Shown: positions 57,441 through 64,000 of the stretch, piece by piece
How positions within the stretch are numbered: the stretch's first letter is position 1
Layout of the letters: each line of letters starts with the position of its first letter
Assembly: GCF_015712165.1 (NCBI RefSeq)
Contig: NZ_JADPZX010000001.1
Span: 7,335,501-7,399,500 of the forward strand
Direction: 5' to 3'
DNA from: Streptomyces spinoverrucosus
Lineage (GTDB): Bacteria; Actinomycetota; Actinomycetes; Streptomycetales; Streptomycetaceae
DNA: 64,000 bases
Position numbers and translations under genes: made by a program
Notes under the pieces: generated by a model
Seen by the model: only the letters and a program-made list of their open reading frames with translations
The model's database searches: none
What the model was told of the DNA's origin: nothing

Positions 57441-58966
57441 CCAGCACCCTGCGGCCGGCGAACGTGAACGAGGCGGTGAAGCGCCCCGGCCGCTGGCTCG
57501 CGCTGTCCGTGCTCGTGCTCGCCGTGCTGCTGGTGGCCGTCGACGCCACCGTGCTCGGCCTCGCGACCCCCTTCATATCGGAGGACCTGCGCCCGTCCGG
57601 CACCCAGTTGCTGTGGATCGGTGACGTCTACTCCTTCGTGATCGCCGGTCTGCTCGTCTCCATGGGCAGCCTCGGCGACCGCATCGGCCGCAAGCGGATC
57701 CTGCTGGTCGGCGCCACGGCGTTCGGCGCGGTCTCCGTGCTCAACGCCTACGCGACGACGCCGGAGATGCTGATCGTGGCGCGGGCCCTGCTCGGTGTCG
57801 CGGGCGCGACCCTGATGCCGGCCACGCTCGCCCTGATCCGCAACCTCTTCCACGACCCGCGCGAGCGCAGCCTCGCCATCGGCATCTGGGGCGCCACCGC
57901 GTCCGCCGGTACGGCGGTCGGTCCGATCGTCGGCGGTTTCCTGCTGGAGCACTTCTGGTGGGGCTCGGTCTTCCTGATCAACCTGCCCGTGATGGCGGTC
58001 CTCGTCCTCGTCGGCAGCAGGCTGCTGCCCGAGTCGAAGAACGCCGGCCCCGGTCCCTGGGACCTGCTCAGCGTCCTGCTGTCGCTGATCGGCATGATCA
58101 GTGTGGTGTACGCGATCAAGGAGGCCGCCACGCACGGGCTCGCCTGGGAGACGCTCGCCGCGGGCCTGCTGGGCGCCGCCGCGCTCTACGGCTTCGTCCG
58201 GCGCCAGCTCACCCTCCCGGCCCCGCTGCTGGACATGCGGCTGTTCCGCAACCGCGGCTTCAGCGGGGCGGTCCTCGCCGACCTGCTGACCATCCTCGGC
58301 ATGTCCGGCCTGGTCTTCTTCCTCTCGCAGTTCCTGCAACTGGTGCAGGACCGGCGCCCGTTCGAGGCGGGCCTGGCCGAACTGCCCGCCGCGATCGGTG
58401 CGGTGGCGGCCGGTCTGGTCGCCGGGCGGGCCGCCCGCCGGTACTCGGTGCGGGTCGTGGTGGCGGGCGGACTCGCCGCCGTCGGCCTGGCGCTGGGCGC
58501 ACTGACCCTGATCGGCCGGCACACCGGGTACCCGCTGCTCGGGACCGCCCTGCTGGTCGTCGGCGTGGGCGCCGGGTTCTCGTTCACGGTGACCGCCGAC
58601 GTGATCCTCGCCTCCGTGCCCAAGGAGCAGGCGGGCGCCGCTTCTGCCGTGTCCGAGACGGCGTACGAACTCGGCGCCGCCCTCGGTATCGCCCTGCTCG
58701 GCTCGATCGTGACCGGCGTGTACAAGGGCTTCGCCGCGCCGGCGGGCACCCCTGAGGCCGCGCACGAGTCACTGGGCGGTGCGGTCGAGGTGGCCGCGGG
58801 CCTGCCCGCCCACACGTCCGCCGAGCTGCTGGACGCGGCCCGGGAGTCCTTCGTCGAGGGCCTGACGATCGCGTCGGGTGTGGGCGCGGCGGTGCTGCTC
58901 ACGGCGGCGGCGGCCGCGTGGTTCCTGCTGCGGGGACAGAAGCTGGAGGGGACGGTCGAGCACTGA
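57437..58966 (+). CDS. MFS multidrug exporter, 14-TM EmrB/QacA type
   Basis: 509 residues and fourteen hydrophobic helices. Motif A between TM2 and TM3 is GSLGDRIGRKRILLVGA; motif C in TM5 is GATASAGTAVGPIVGGFLLE; VDATVLGLATPFI in TM1 has the Asp typical of DHA2 antiporters. It would export toxic organic cations or antibiotics using the proton gradient. It overlaps the tetR stop and is controlled by the upstream repressor. A repeat with a hairpin follows at 59011. Confidence 0.93.
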   Translation: MTSTLRPANVNEAVKRPGRWLALSVLVLAVLLVAVDATVLGLATPFISEDLRPSGTQLLWIGDVYSFVIAGLLVSMGSLGDRIGRKRILLVGATAFGAVSVLNAYATTPEMLIVARALLGVAGATLMPATLALIRNLFHDPRERSLAIGIWGATASAGTAVGPIVGGFLLEHFWWGSVFLINLPVMAVLVLVGSRLLPESKNAGPGPWDLLSVLLSLIGMISVVYAIKEAATHGLAWETLAAGLLGAAALYGFVRRQLTLPAPLLDMRLFRNRGFSGAVLADLLTILGMSGLVFFLSQFLQLVQDRRPFEAGLAELPAAIGAVAAGLVAGRAARRYSVRVVVAGGLAAVGLALGALTLIGRHTGYPLLGTALLVVGVGAGFSFTVTADVILASVPKEQAGAASAVSETAYELGAALGIALLGSIVTGVYKGFAAPAGTPEAAHESLGGAVEVAAGLPAHTSAELLDAARESFVEGLTIASGVGAAVLLTAAAAAWFLLRGQKLEGTVEH

Positions 58967-59010
58967 CGGCCGTACGGCTTCAAGTCCGTGTTCGGCTTCG
59001 CCTGGAGAAC

Positions 59011-59090
59011 GCGCCCCTTCAGGGGCGCTGTTCCAGGGGCGCGGGGAACTGCGCGGGCAACAACAAACCACCCGCACCCGGCGAATCCCC
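59011..59090 (+). repeat. Dispersed 3'-flank repeat with hairpin after the MFS gene
   Basis: GCGCCCCT-TC-AGGGGCGC is a perfect palindrome (59011-59028), followed by AGGGGCGCGGGGAACTGCGC and a run ending CACCCGGCG. It matches the copies after argH and the GNAT gene at 62457. Confidence 0.7.
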
Positions 59091-59100
59091 GCGCCGCCCC

Positions 59101-59775
59101 TTACGCGGCCTCTTTCGCCTTCGTCGCATACATGTCCACGTACTCCTGCCCGGACAGCCGCATGACCTCAGCCATCACGGAATCGGTCACGGCCCGCAGC
59201 ACATACCGATCCCGGTCCATCCCCTCGTACCGGGAGAACTCCATCGCCTCACCGAAGCGAACGGTCACCCGGGCCGGCCGCGGAAACCCCGCCCCGCCCG
59301 GCTGGATCCGGTCCGTGCCGATCATCGCGAACGGCACGACGGGCGCGCCCGTCATCAGGGTGAGCCGCGCGATACCGGTGCGCCCTCGGTACAGCCGCCC
59401 GTCGGGAGACCTCGTGCCCTCGGGGTAGATGCCGAAGACCCTGCCCTCCTCCAGGATCCGGCGCCCCGTCATCAGCGCCGCGACCCCGCCCTTGCCGCCG
59501 TCGCGGTCGACCGGGATCATGCCGACGCCGGTGAAGAACCACGCCATCAGCCGCCCCTTGAGGCCCCTGCCGGTGACGTACTCGTCCTTGCCGATGAAGA
59601 ACACCTGACGGTCGCAGACCAGCGGCAGGATCATCGAGTCGATGAACGTGAGGTGGTTGCCGGCCAGGATCACCGGGCCGTCGCCCGGAATGTGCTCCAC
59701 ACCCTCCACCCGGGGGCGGAACATCAGGCGCATGATCGGACCGAGCACTGCCTTGATGAGCGCGAAGCGGGACAA
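59101..59775 (-). CDS. PlsC-type 1-acylglycerol-3-phosphate acyltransferase
   Basis: 224 residues. The HX4D acyltransferase motif is GNHLTFIDSM, followed by FIGKDEYVTGRG and the acceptor loop GIYPEGTRSPDG. It would acylate lysophosphatidate on the inner membrane face; one helix near the N-terminus anchors it. TTG 59775 has GGAGGG 4 bp upstream and begins the conserved N-terminus (SRFALIKAVLGP); longer in-frame starts at 59859 lack such a site. Confidence 0.9.
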   Translation of the reverse strand: MSRFALIKAVLGPIMRLMFRPRVEGVEHIPGDGPVILAGNHLTFIDSMILPLVCDRQVFFIGKDEYVTGRGLKGRLMAWFFTGVGMIPVDRDGGKGGVAALMTGRRILEEGRVFGIYPEGTRSPDGRLYRGRTGIARLTLMTGAPVVPFAMIGTDRIQPGGAGFPRPARVTVRFGEAMEFSRYEGMDRDRYVLRAVTDSVMAEVMRLSGQEYVDMYATKAKEAA

Positions 59776-60160
59776 CGGGCCCTCCGGAGTCGACGGATTC
59801 GGATTCGTTATGAGTCTGTGCAGGTGAGGACGATACTCGCGGCCCCCGGGCAAGCGCACATCGGGGACATCGGGTTCACCGAGGTCTTACGCACTGTTGA
59901 CGCACGTTTACCTGCGGTGGCCCGCCGCAGCCTACGCGTAACCCGGCGGCGACGATGTGACCGACATCGCGCGGAGGCGATGTCGACCGGCTACCCCGCG
60001 GCGCGCCGCCGAAGCCGACGGCTCGTCATATCGGCCCGACCTACGGTTCTCATACGACATCCGTCGTCAGCCATGCGTTCGAAATGAGGCCTCCCGGCTG
60101 ACACGTCGACACCCCTACCATCTGCGAGCACCATCGAGATGCACGGCAGGGAGGCCGCTG
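59776..60160. other. 385 bp intergenic region between plsC-type and glpQ genes
   Basis: No gene is supported. It contains the promoter of the acyltransferase gene on one side and a PHO-box-like direct-repeat array at 59874-59917, about 245 bp from glpQ. The remainder has only short GC-rich hairpins. Confidence 0.5.
59874..59917 (+). promoter_or_regulatory. PHO-box-like direct repeats upstream of glpQ
   Basis: Four 11 bp units (GTTCACCGAGG, TCTTACGCACT, GTTGACGCACG, TTTACCTGCGG) start at 59874, 59885, 59896 and 59907. PhoP sites in Streptomyces are 11 bp direct repeats of the GTTCACC type. The first and third match well. Confidence 0.5.
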
Positions 60161-61333
60161 ATGGGAACCCAGAAGTCGAACGAGCAGCCGCAGGATCAGG
60201 CGCACACCGGGCGACGGGCGCTCCTCGGTGCTGCCGTGCTCGGCGCGGGCGGAGCCGTCCTCGGTCTGTCCGGCACGGCGAGAGCCGATGCGCGTCATGG
60301 AGGCCGAGGAATGAAGAGCCTGCCCGTGCCGACGATCGTCGCCCACCGCGGCGCCAGCGGCTACCGTCCCGAGCACACCCTCGGCTCGTACCAGCTGGCC
60401 CTCGACATGGGCGCCGACATCGTCGAGGCCGGCGACCTGGTGCCCACCAAGGACGGTCACCTCGTCTGCCGGCACGAGCCGGAGATCGGCGGCACCACGG
60501 ACGTCGCCGACCACCCCGAGTTCGCCGACCGCAAGAAGACCAAGACGCTCGACGGCGTGCCCACCACGGGCTGGTTCACCGAGGACTTCACCCTCGCCGA
60601 GCTGAAGACCCTGCGCGCCACCGAGCGCATCCCGGCCAACCGCCCGCACAACACCCTCTACAACGGCCGCTGGGAGATCCCCACCTTCGAAGAGGTGCTC
60701 CAGTGGCAGGACGAGCAGACCCGCAAGCGCGGCAAGCAGGTCTGGATCTACCCGGAGCTCAAGCACCCCACCTACTTCCGTAAGCTCGGCCTGCCCCTGG
60801 AGGAACGGGTCGCCAAGCTGCTGCGCAAGTACCGCAGGGACCGCTGGAACTCGCCGGTCATCCTGCAGTCCTTCGAGCCGACCAGCATCCAGCGCCTGCA
60901 CAAGCTCGTCGACAACCCCCTCGTCGTGCTCCTGTCCGGCGCGAGCACCCGCCCCTGGGACTTCGTCGAGAACGGTGACCCGCGCACCGTCGCCGACCTG
61001 ATCAAGCCGGCCGGCCTGCGCGAGATCGCCTCCTACGCCCAGGGCATCGGCCCCACCCTCGACCTGATCATCCCGAAGGACAGCGCCGGCAACCTCACCC
61101 GGCCGACCACCCTCGTCGCAGACGCCCACAAGGTCGGCCTCAAGCTGCACCCCTGGACCCTGCGCAACGAGAACCCGTTCCTGCCGGCGAACTTCCGCAA
61201 GGGCACCGACGCGGACGCCTACGGCGATGTCTTCGGCGCCTACAAGGCGTACTTCGCCACCGGCATCGACGGCATCTTCACCGACCACCCGGACACCGGA
61301 CTGCTGGCCCGCGAGGCCTTCGTCAACAACTGA
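60161..61333 (+). CDS. glpQ: Secreted glycerophosphodiester phosphodiesterase
   Basis: 390 residues. A twin-arginine-like N-terminus (TGRRALLGAAVLGAGGAVLG) predicts export. The barrel carries VAHRGASGYRPEHTLGSY (first catalytic His, substrate Arg/Glu) and EAGDLVPTKDGHLVCRHEPE (Glu/Asp metal site and second His). It frees glycerol 3-phosphate from glycerophosphodiesters for phosphate supply. The S. coelicolor orthologue is known to be PhoP-controlled. ATG 60161 has GGGAGG upstream. Confidence 0.93.
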   Translation: MGTQKSNEQPQDQAHTGRRALLGAAVLGAGGAVLGLSGTARADARHGGRGMKSLPVPTIVAHRGASGYRPEHTLGSYQLALDMGADIVEAGDLVPTKDGHLVCRHEPEIGGTTDVADHPEFADRKKTKTLDGVPTTGWFTEDFTLAELKTLRATERIPANRPHNTLYNGRWEIPTFEEVLQWQDEQTRKRGKQVWIYPELKHPTYFRKLGLPLEERVAKLLRKYRRDRWNSPVILQSFEPTSIQRLHKLVDNPLVVLLSGASTRPWDFVENGDPRTVADLIKPAGLREIASYAQGIGPTLDLIIPKDSAGNLTRPTTLVADAHKVGLKLHPWTLRNENPFLPANFRKGTDADAYGDVFGAYKAYFATGIDGIFTDHPDTGLLAREAFVNN

Positions 61334-61361
61334 ACCGTCCCACCCCGGTCGGGGTGACAGT

Positions 61362-61395
61362 CGGCCGCCCGGGCAACCCGCCGCCCGGGCGGCCG
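61362..61395 (+). terminator. Terminator of glpQ
   Basis: CGGCCGCCCGGGC and GCCCGGGCGGCCG form a perfect 13 bp stem with an 8 nt loop, 28 bp after the glpQ stop. It lies immediately before the sigma-like gene. Confidence 0.8.
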
Positions 61396-61408
61396 CGTCG
61401 TGCCGCAT

Positions 61409-61915
61409 ATGACGCACGACCTGCTCACCTCACTGCGCCCCCTGCTCGCCGCCGAGGCCTCCGCCGAGGCGCACGCCGCCGGCACCGAGCCCGGCGACCT
61501 GGAACAGGCGGTCTGGCTCCGCCTCCTCGAACTCCTCGACGCCGACGGCCCGCCCCGCGACCCCGAGCGCTGGCTGCGCCGCGCCGTCCGCTTCGAGGCC
61601 CGCCGCTCCCGTCGTACGACCCGGCGCGAACAGCCGTACGACACCGAACCCGCCGACGAGGTCGCGCACACCCCCGAACAGCTCGCCGTCACCGCGGCCC
61701 GCGCCCGCGCCCTGCGCGCGGCGATCCGCCGACTGCCCGGCCGTTGCCCCGCACTCCTGGAAGCCCTGATGTCCCCCAAGGACCTCACATACCGGGAGAT
61801 CGCGGGGGAGTTGGGTATCTCACAGGGGAGTCTCGGGCCGGAACGTTCCAGATGTCTGGCATGTCTGCGGCGAGTGCTTGCCTCGGAGGTTGCGGCTCGC
61901 GGAGCACGGGGATAG
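61409..61915 (+). CDS. Short ECF-like sigma factor
   Basis: 168 residues. Region 2-like helices (about 30-62, DLEQAVWLRLLELLDADGPP then RDPERWLRRAVRFEARR) and region 4 (about 115-160, LTYREIAGELGISQGSLGPE then RSRCLACLRRVL) fit ECF-type sigma factors. No anti-sigma gene is adjacent. The start is uncertain: ATG 61409 or GTG 61400, neither with a clear ribosome binding site. It follows the glpQ terminator directly. Confidence 0.82.
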   Translation: MTHDLLTSLRPLLAAEASAEAHAAGTEPGDLEQAVWLRLLELLDADGPPRDPERWLRRAVRFEARRSRRTTRREQPYDTEPADEVAHTPEQLAVTAARARALRAAIRRLPGRCPALLEALMSPKDLTYREIAGELGISQGSLGPERSRCLACLRRVLASEVAARGARG

Positions 61916-61959
61916 GAGTGAGGGACAACAGGCGACAGGTGAGCGGGAGGCGTGCACAC

Positions 61960-62457
61960 ATGGGCATGAGCGTGACCATCTCCGAGGCGACCGACCAGGA
62001 CGTCGAGCAGATCCTCAAGCTGCAGTACCTGTGCTTCCAGAGCGAGGCCGCCCTGTACGGCAACTACCGCATCGACCCGCTCGTCCAGCCCCTCGACTCG
62101 GTCCGGCGGGAAGTCGCCGAGGACTGCGTCTTCGTGGCCCGGCTCGGCGACGAGGTGGTCGGCTCGGTACGCGGCGCGGTCACCGAGGACGGCGCGGCCT
62201 CCATCAGCCGCCTGTGCGTCCACCCCCGCCTCCAGGGCCACGGCATCGGCGCCCGCCTCCTCCGCGCGGCCGAGTTGGCCCTCGCACAGCAGCGCGGCGC
62301 CAAGAAGTTCCGCCTCCACACGGGCCACCGCAGCGAGGGCAACCTCCGCCTGTACCGCAAGGTGGGCTACGAGACGGTGGGCACGTCGGAAGGCACGGAC
62401 GGCGTCCCCATGGTCGTCCTGGAAAAGCAGGCGGGCCCGTACGCCACAACGGCGTGA
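61960..62457 (+). CDS. GNAT-family acetyltransferase
   Basis: 165 residues. Motif A for acetyl-CoA is LCVHPRLQGHGIGARLLRAA, with LALAQQRGAKKFRLHTGHRS and NLRLYRKVGYETVG completing the fold. Substrate is unknown. ATG 61960 has GGGAGG about 9 bp upstream; ATG 61966 is a close alternative. It lies 44 bp after the sigma-like gene. Confidence 0.92.
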   Translation: MGMSVTISEATDQDVEQILKLQYLCFQSEAALYGNYRIDPLVQPLDSVRREVAEDCVFVARLGDEVVGSVRGAVTEDGAASISRLCVHPRLQGHGIGARLLRAAELALAQQRGAKKFRLHTGHRSEGNLRLYRKVGYETVGTSEGTDGVPMVVLEKQAGPYATTA

Positions 62458-62461
62458 GGTG

Positions 62462-62520
62462 CCGCCCTTAGGGGGCGCGGGGAACTGCGCGAGCAACCAC
62501 AGCGAACCCGCACCCGCCGC
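62462..62520 (+). repeat. Dispersed 3'-flank repeat after the GNAT gene
   Basis: AGGGGGCGCGGGGAACTGCG followed by CGAGCAACCACAGCGAACCC. Same family and position relative to a coding region as the copies after argH and the MFS gene. Confidence 0.7.
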
Positions 62521-62526
62521 CGACGC

Positions 62527-62970
62527 TCACCCCGGCTGCTCGCTGCGCGCCCTCCGCAACCACCACAAAGCGGAGACCGGCAACAAAACCGGAATGAACA
62601 AATACCCCATCCCGAAGTCGGACCACACGGTCGCATCCGGAAACGCGGACGGCTCGACCAGCGTCCACGTGCCAACCACCAGCACCCCCACCAGCTCGGC
62701 GGCGCAGCACACTTGCGCCGCCCTGCGGGCCGTTTCCCCACCCCGCACCAGCGTGTACGTGATGAACCCGTACACGACACCCGCCACCGCGGACAACGAA
62801 TAGGCGAGCGGCGCCCGGTCGAACTCCGTGGCGATCTGGTACACGGACCGCGACACGGCCCCCACCACCATCACCCCGTACAGCCAGACGAGCAGCACCC
62901 CGGGCCCACGGATCAGCCGCGTCCGCCGCGTCCCGCCCGACGTGGCCACCTCAGCCTCCCCAGATGTCAT
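62527..62970 (-). CDS. Small four-helix membrane protein
   Basis: 147 residues. Four hydrophobic stretches are visible: GVLLVWLYGVMVVGAV (about 23-38), LAYSLSAVAGVVYGFITYTL (about 57-76), VCCAAELVGVLVVGTWTLVE (about 87-106) and GMGYLFIPVLLPVSALWWL (about 119-137). The C-terminus is basic. It is not assigned to a characterised family. ATG 62970 has GGAGGTG upstream and overlaps the 3' end of the next membrane protein gene by 20 bp, so the two are co-translated. Confidence 0.82.
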   Translation of the reverse strand: MTSGEAEVATSGGTRRTRLIRGPGVLLVWLYGVMVVGAVSRSVYQIATEFDRAPLAYSLSAVAGVVYGFITYTLVRGGETARRAAQVCCAAELVGVLVVGTWTLVEPSAFPDATVWSDFGMGYLFIPVLLPVSALWWLRRARSEQPG

Positions 62971-63310
62971 AGAGCCGCACCTCCAGGACAGCGAGCACCA
63001 CACCGCCGGCGGCAACCGTCACCGAACCCCACTTCGAGCGCTCGGCCAGCGACATGAACCCCGCGGCCGGAATACACGCGAACGCCCCGACCAGATACGC
63101 CACGAAGATGGTCGTCCCCTGCTCCGGCCGCTCACCGCGCGCCAGCTGCACCACCCCGACCACCAGCTGGACCAACGCCAGCACCGACACCACGGCCATC
63201 CCGATGAAGTGCCAGTCTTTCGTCGGCTGATCGCGGTACGCGGCCCAGCCGCACCACGCGCCGAGCAACAGCGCGGCGACCGCGGTCGCCACCGTCAGGG
63301 CATCAAGCAT
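62951..63310 (-). CDS. Small four-helix membrane protein, upstream partner
   Basis: 119 residues, almost all membrane helices (ALTVATAVAALLLGAWCGWA, FIGMAVVSVLALVQLVVGVV, IFVAYLVGAFACIPAAGFM, VTVAAGGVVLAVLEVRL). Polar turns hold RDQPTKDW and RGERPEQG. Its 3' end overlaps the previous gene. The pair is conserved in Streptomyces as far as I recall; function unknown. Confidence 0.82.
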   Translation of the reverse strand: MLDALTVATAVAALLLGAWCGWAAYRDQPTKDWHFIGMAVVSVLALVQLVVGVVQLARGERPEQGTTIFVAYLVGAFACIPAAGFMSLAERSKWGSVTVAAGGVVLAVLEVRLYDIWGG

Positions 63311-63379
63311 GCAGCGACCCTATTACGGGCCAAAAGGCCTGATGCGGTCGCCCCCGGGGTGCCCCGTAGGGTCGAGCCC

Positions 63380-64000
63380 ATGAAGATCCACGCGCAAGCC
63401 CTCCTGTTCGACAACGACGGCACCCTCGTCTCCTCCCTCGAATCCGTACACCGCTGCTGGACCCGCTGGGCGGGCGAGTTCGGCATCACCGCCGAGCGCT
63501 TCGCGCAGGTCGAACTGCACGGCCGGACCGCCGCCGAGATAGCCGCCGACCTGCTGCCGCCCGAGATCGTCCCGGAGGCCGTCGCACGGATCGAGACGCT
63601 GGAGGTGGAGGACGTACCCAACGGTGGTGTGCGTCTGCTCCCCGGCACGCACGACTTCCTCTCCTCCCTCCCCGCCGACCGCTGGGCCGTCGTCACCTCC
63701 GCGACCCGCCGCCTGGCCGAGGCCCGCCTGGACGCCGTCGGCATCCTCCCCAAGAACCTGGTCGCCGCCGACGACGTCACCCGCGGCAAGCCCGACCCCG
63801 AGCCCTACCTGCTGGCGGCCCGCGAAATGGGCGTCGACCCGGCCGACTGCGTGGTGTTCGAGGACGCCCCCGCCGGACTGCGGGCGGGCCGCGCCGCCGG
63901 GATGTCCACCGTGGCCTTGGCCACAACCCACCCCGCCCACGAACTGACCGCCGACCTGGTGGTCGAGGACCTGTCGGCCCTGTCCGCGCTGGTCACCGCC
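63380..64000 (+). CDS. HAD-superfamily phosphatase (3' partial)
   Basis: At least 207 residues, running off the window. The nucleophile motif is LLFDNDGTLVSS (Asp11, Asp13), motif II is WAVVTSATRRLAEARL (Thr/Ser), the Lys of motif III is in DDVTRGKPDPEPYLLAA, and motif IV is CVVFEDAPAGLRAGRAAG (ED). This is the beta-phosphoglucomutase/sugar-phosphatase (YfbT-like) subfamily. ATG 63380 lies 7 bp after TAGGGT, suggesting a leaderless message. Confidence 0.92.
   Translation, partial: MKIHAQALLFDNDGTLVSSLESVHRCWTRWAGEFGITAERFAQVELHGRTAAEIAADLLPPEIVPEAVARIETLEVEDVPNGGVRLLPGTHDFLSSLPADRWAVVTSATRRLAEARLDAVGILPKNLVAADDVTRGKPDPEPYLLAAREMGVDPADCVVFEDAPAGLRAGRAAGMSTVALATTHPAHELTADLVVEDLSALSALVTA

Overview
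The window is a 64 kb piece of Streptomyces chromosome. The evidence is the very high GC content with strong GC bias at third codon positions, the frequent GTG starts, a handful of TTA codons, and a gene order (glycine betaine transporter, glnA4 cluster, infC-rpmI-rplT, pheST, argCJBDR, argGH, glpQ) that I recognise from the conserved core arm of Streptomyces chromosomes such as S. coelicolor. About 65 protein genes are supported. I see no rRNA, tRNA, CRISPR array, prophage or intact IS. One small non-autonomous palindromic element is present.

Layout. 1-4.6 kb: the 3' end of a glycine betaine permease/binding-protein fusion, an XRE-cupin regulator, a soluble metal/cobalamin receptor-like protein, and a TDT (SLAC1-type) transporter divergent from a LysR regulator. 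5.7-10.9 kb: a gamma-glutamylation catabolic cluster (glutamyl hydrolase, FadR-type GntR, glnA4, aldehyde dehydrogenase, SDR), probably for ethanolamine or a similar amine. 10.9-17.3 kb: cell-surface and secreted proteins (DUF2510 protein, D-amino-acid PLP enzyme, proline-repeat membrane protein coupled to a mycosin-like protease, beta-lactamase-like hydrolase) plus a MITE-like element. 17.4-26.3 kb: SseB and DUF1844 proteins, then translation genes infC-rpmI-rplT with a structured leader and an AUC start, an rRNA methyltransferase, an orphan histidine kinase and pheST. 26.5-30.8 kb: SpoIIE-type phosphatase, HTH-TPR regulator, NUDIX hydrolase, coiled-coil membrane protein and 3-hydroxyacyl-CoA dehydrogenase. 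31-39.1 kb: GHL10 glycosidase, DMT/MocR divergent pair, GNAT, degenerate histidine phosphatase and secreted GH51 arabinofuranosidase.

39.3-44.2 kb is the arginine operon argCJBDR, followed by a MerR/methyltransferase divergent pair. 45.6-48.5 kb encodes a ferric-reductase-like membrane protein, a double FMN-binding protein and ApbE, which together look like a covalently flavinylated extracytoplasmic electron-transfer chain. 48.6-52.8 kb: L,D-transpeptidase-like protein, animal-type haem peroxidase, PPOx-family protein and a duplicated secreted protein. 52.9-55.7 kb is argG-argH, completing arginine synthesis with its own candidate ARG boxes. 55.8-64 kb: aldo/keto reductase, TetR-MFS export pair, PlsC-type acyltransferase, glpQ with a PHO-box-like array, ECF-type sigma factor, GNAT, two small membrane proteins and a truncated HAD phosphatase.

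Recurring themes are leaderless promoters (a -10 hexamer 6-8 nt from the start codon at seven or more genes), including one perfectly symmetric divergent pair; TTA codons confined to four genes between 21 and 30 kb; a dispersed non-coding repeat just 3' of coding regions; and internally duplicated secreted proteins. I did not find a clear novel defence or mobile system. The most interesting material is the symmetric leaderless promoter, the infC leader, the palindromic element, the flavinylation operon and the glnA4 cluster.
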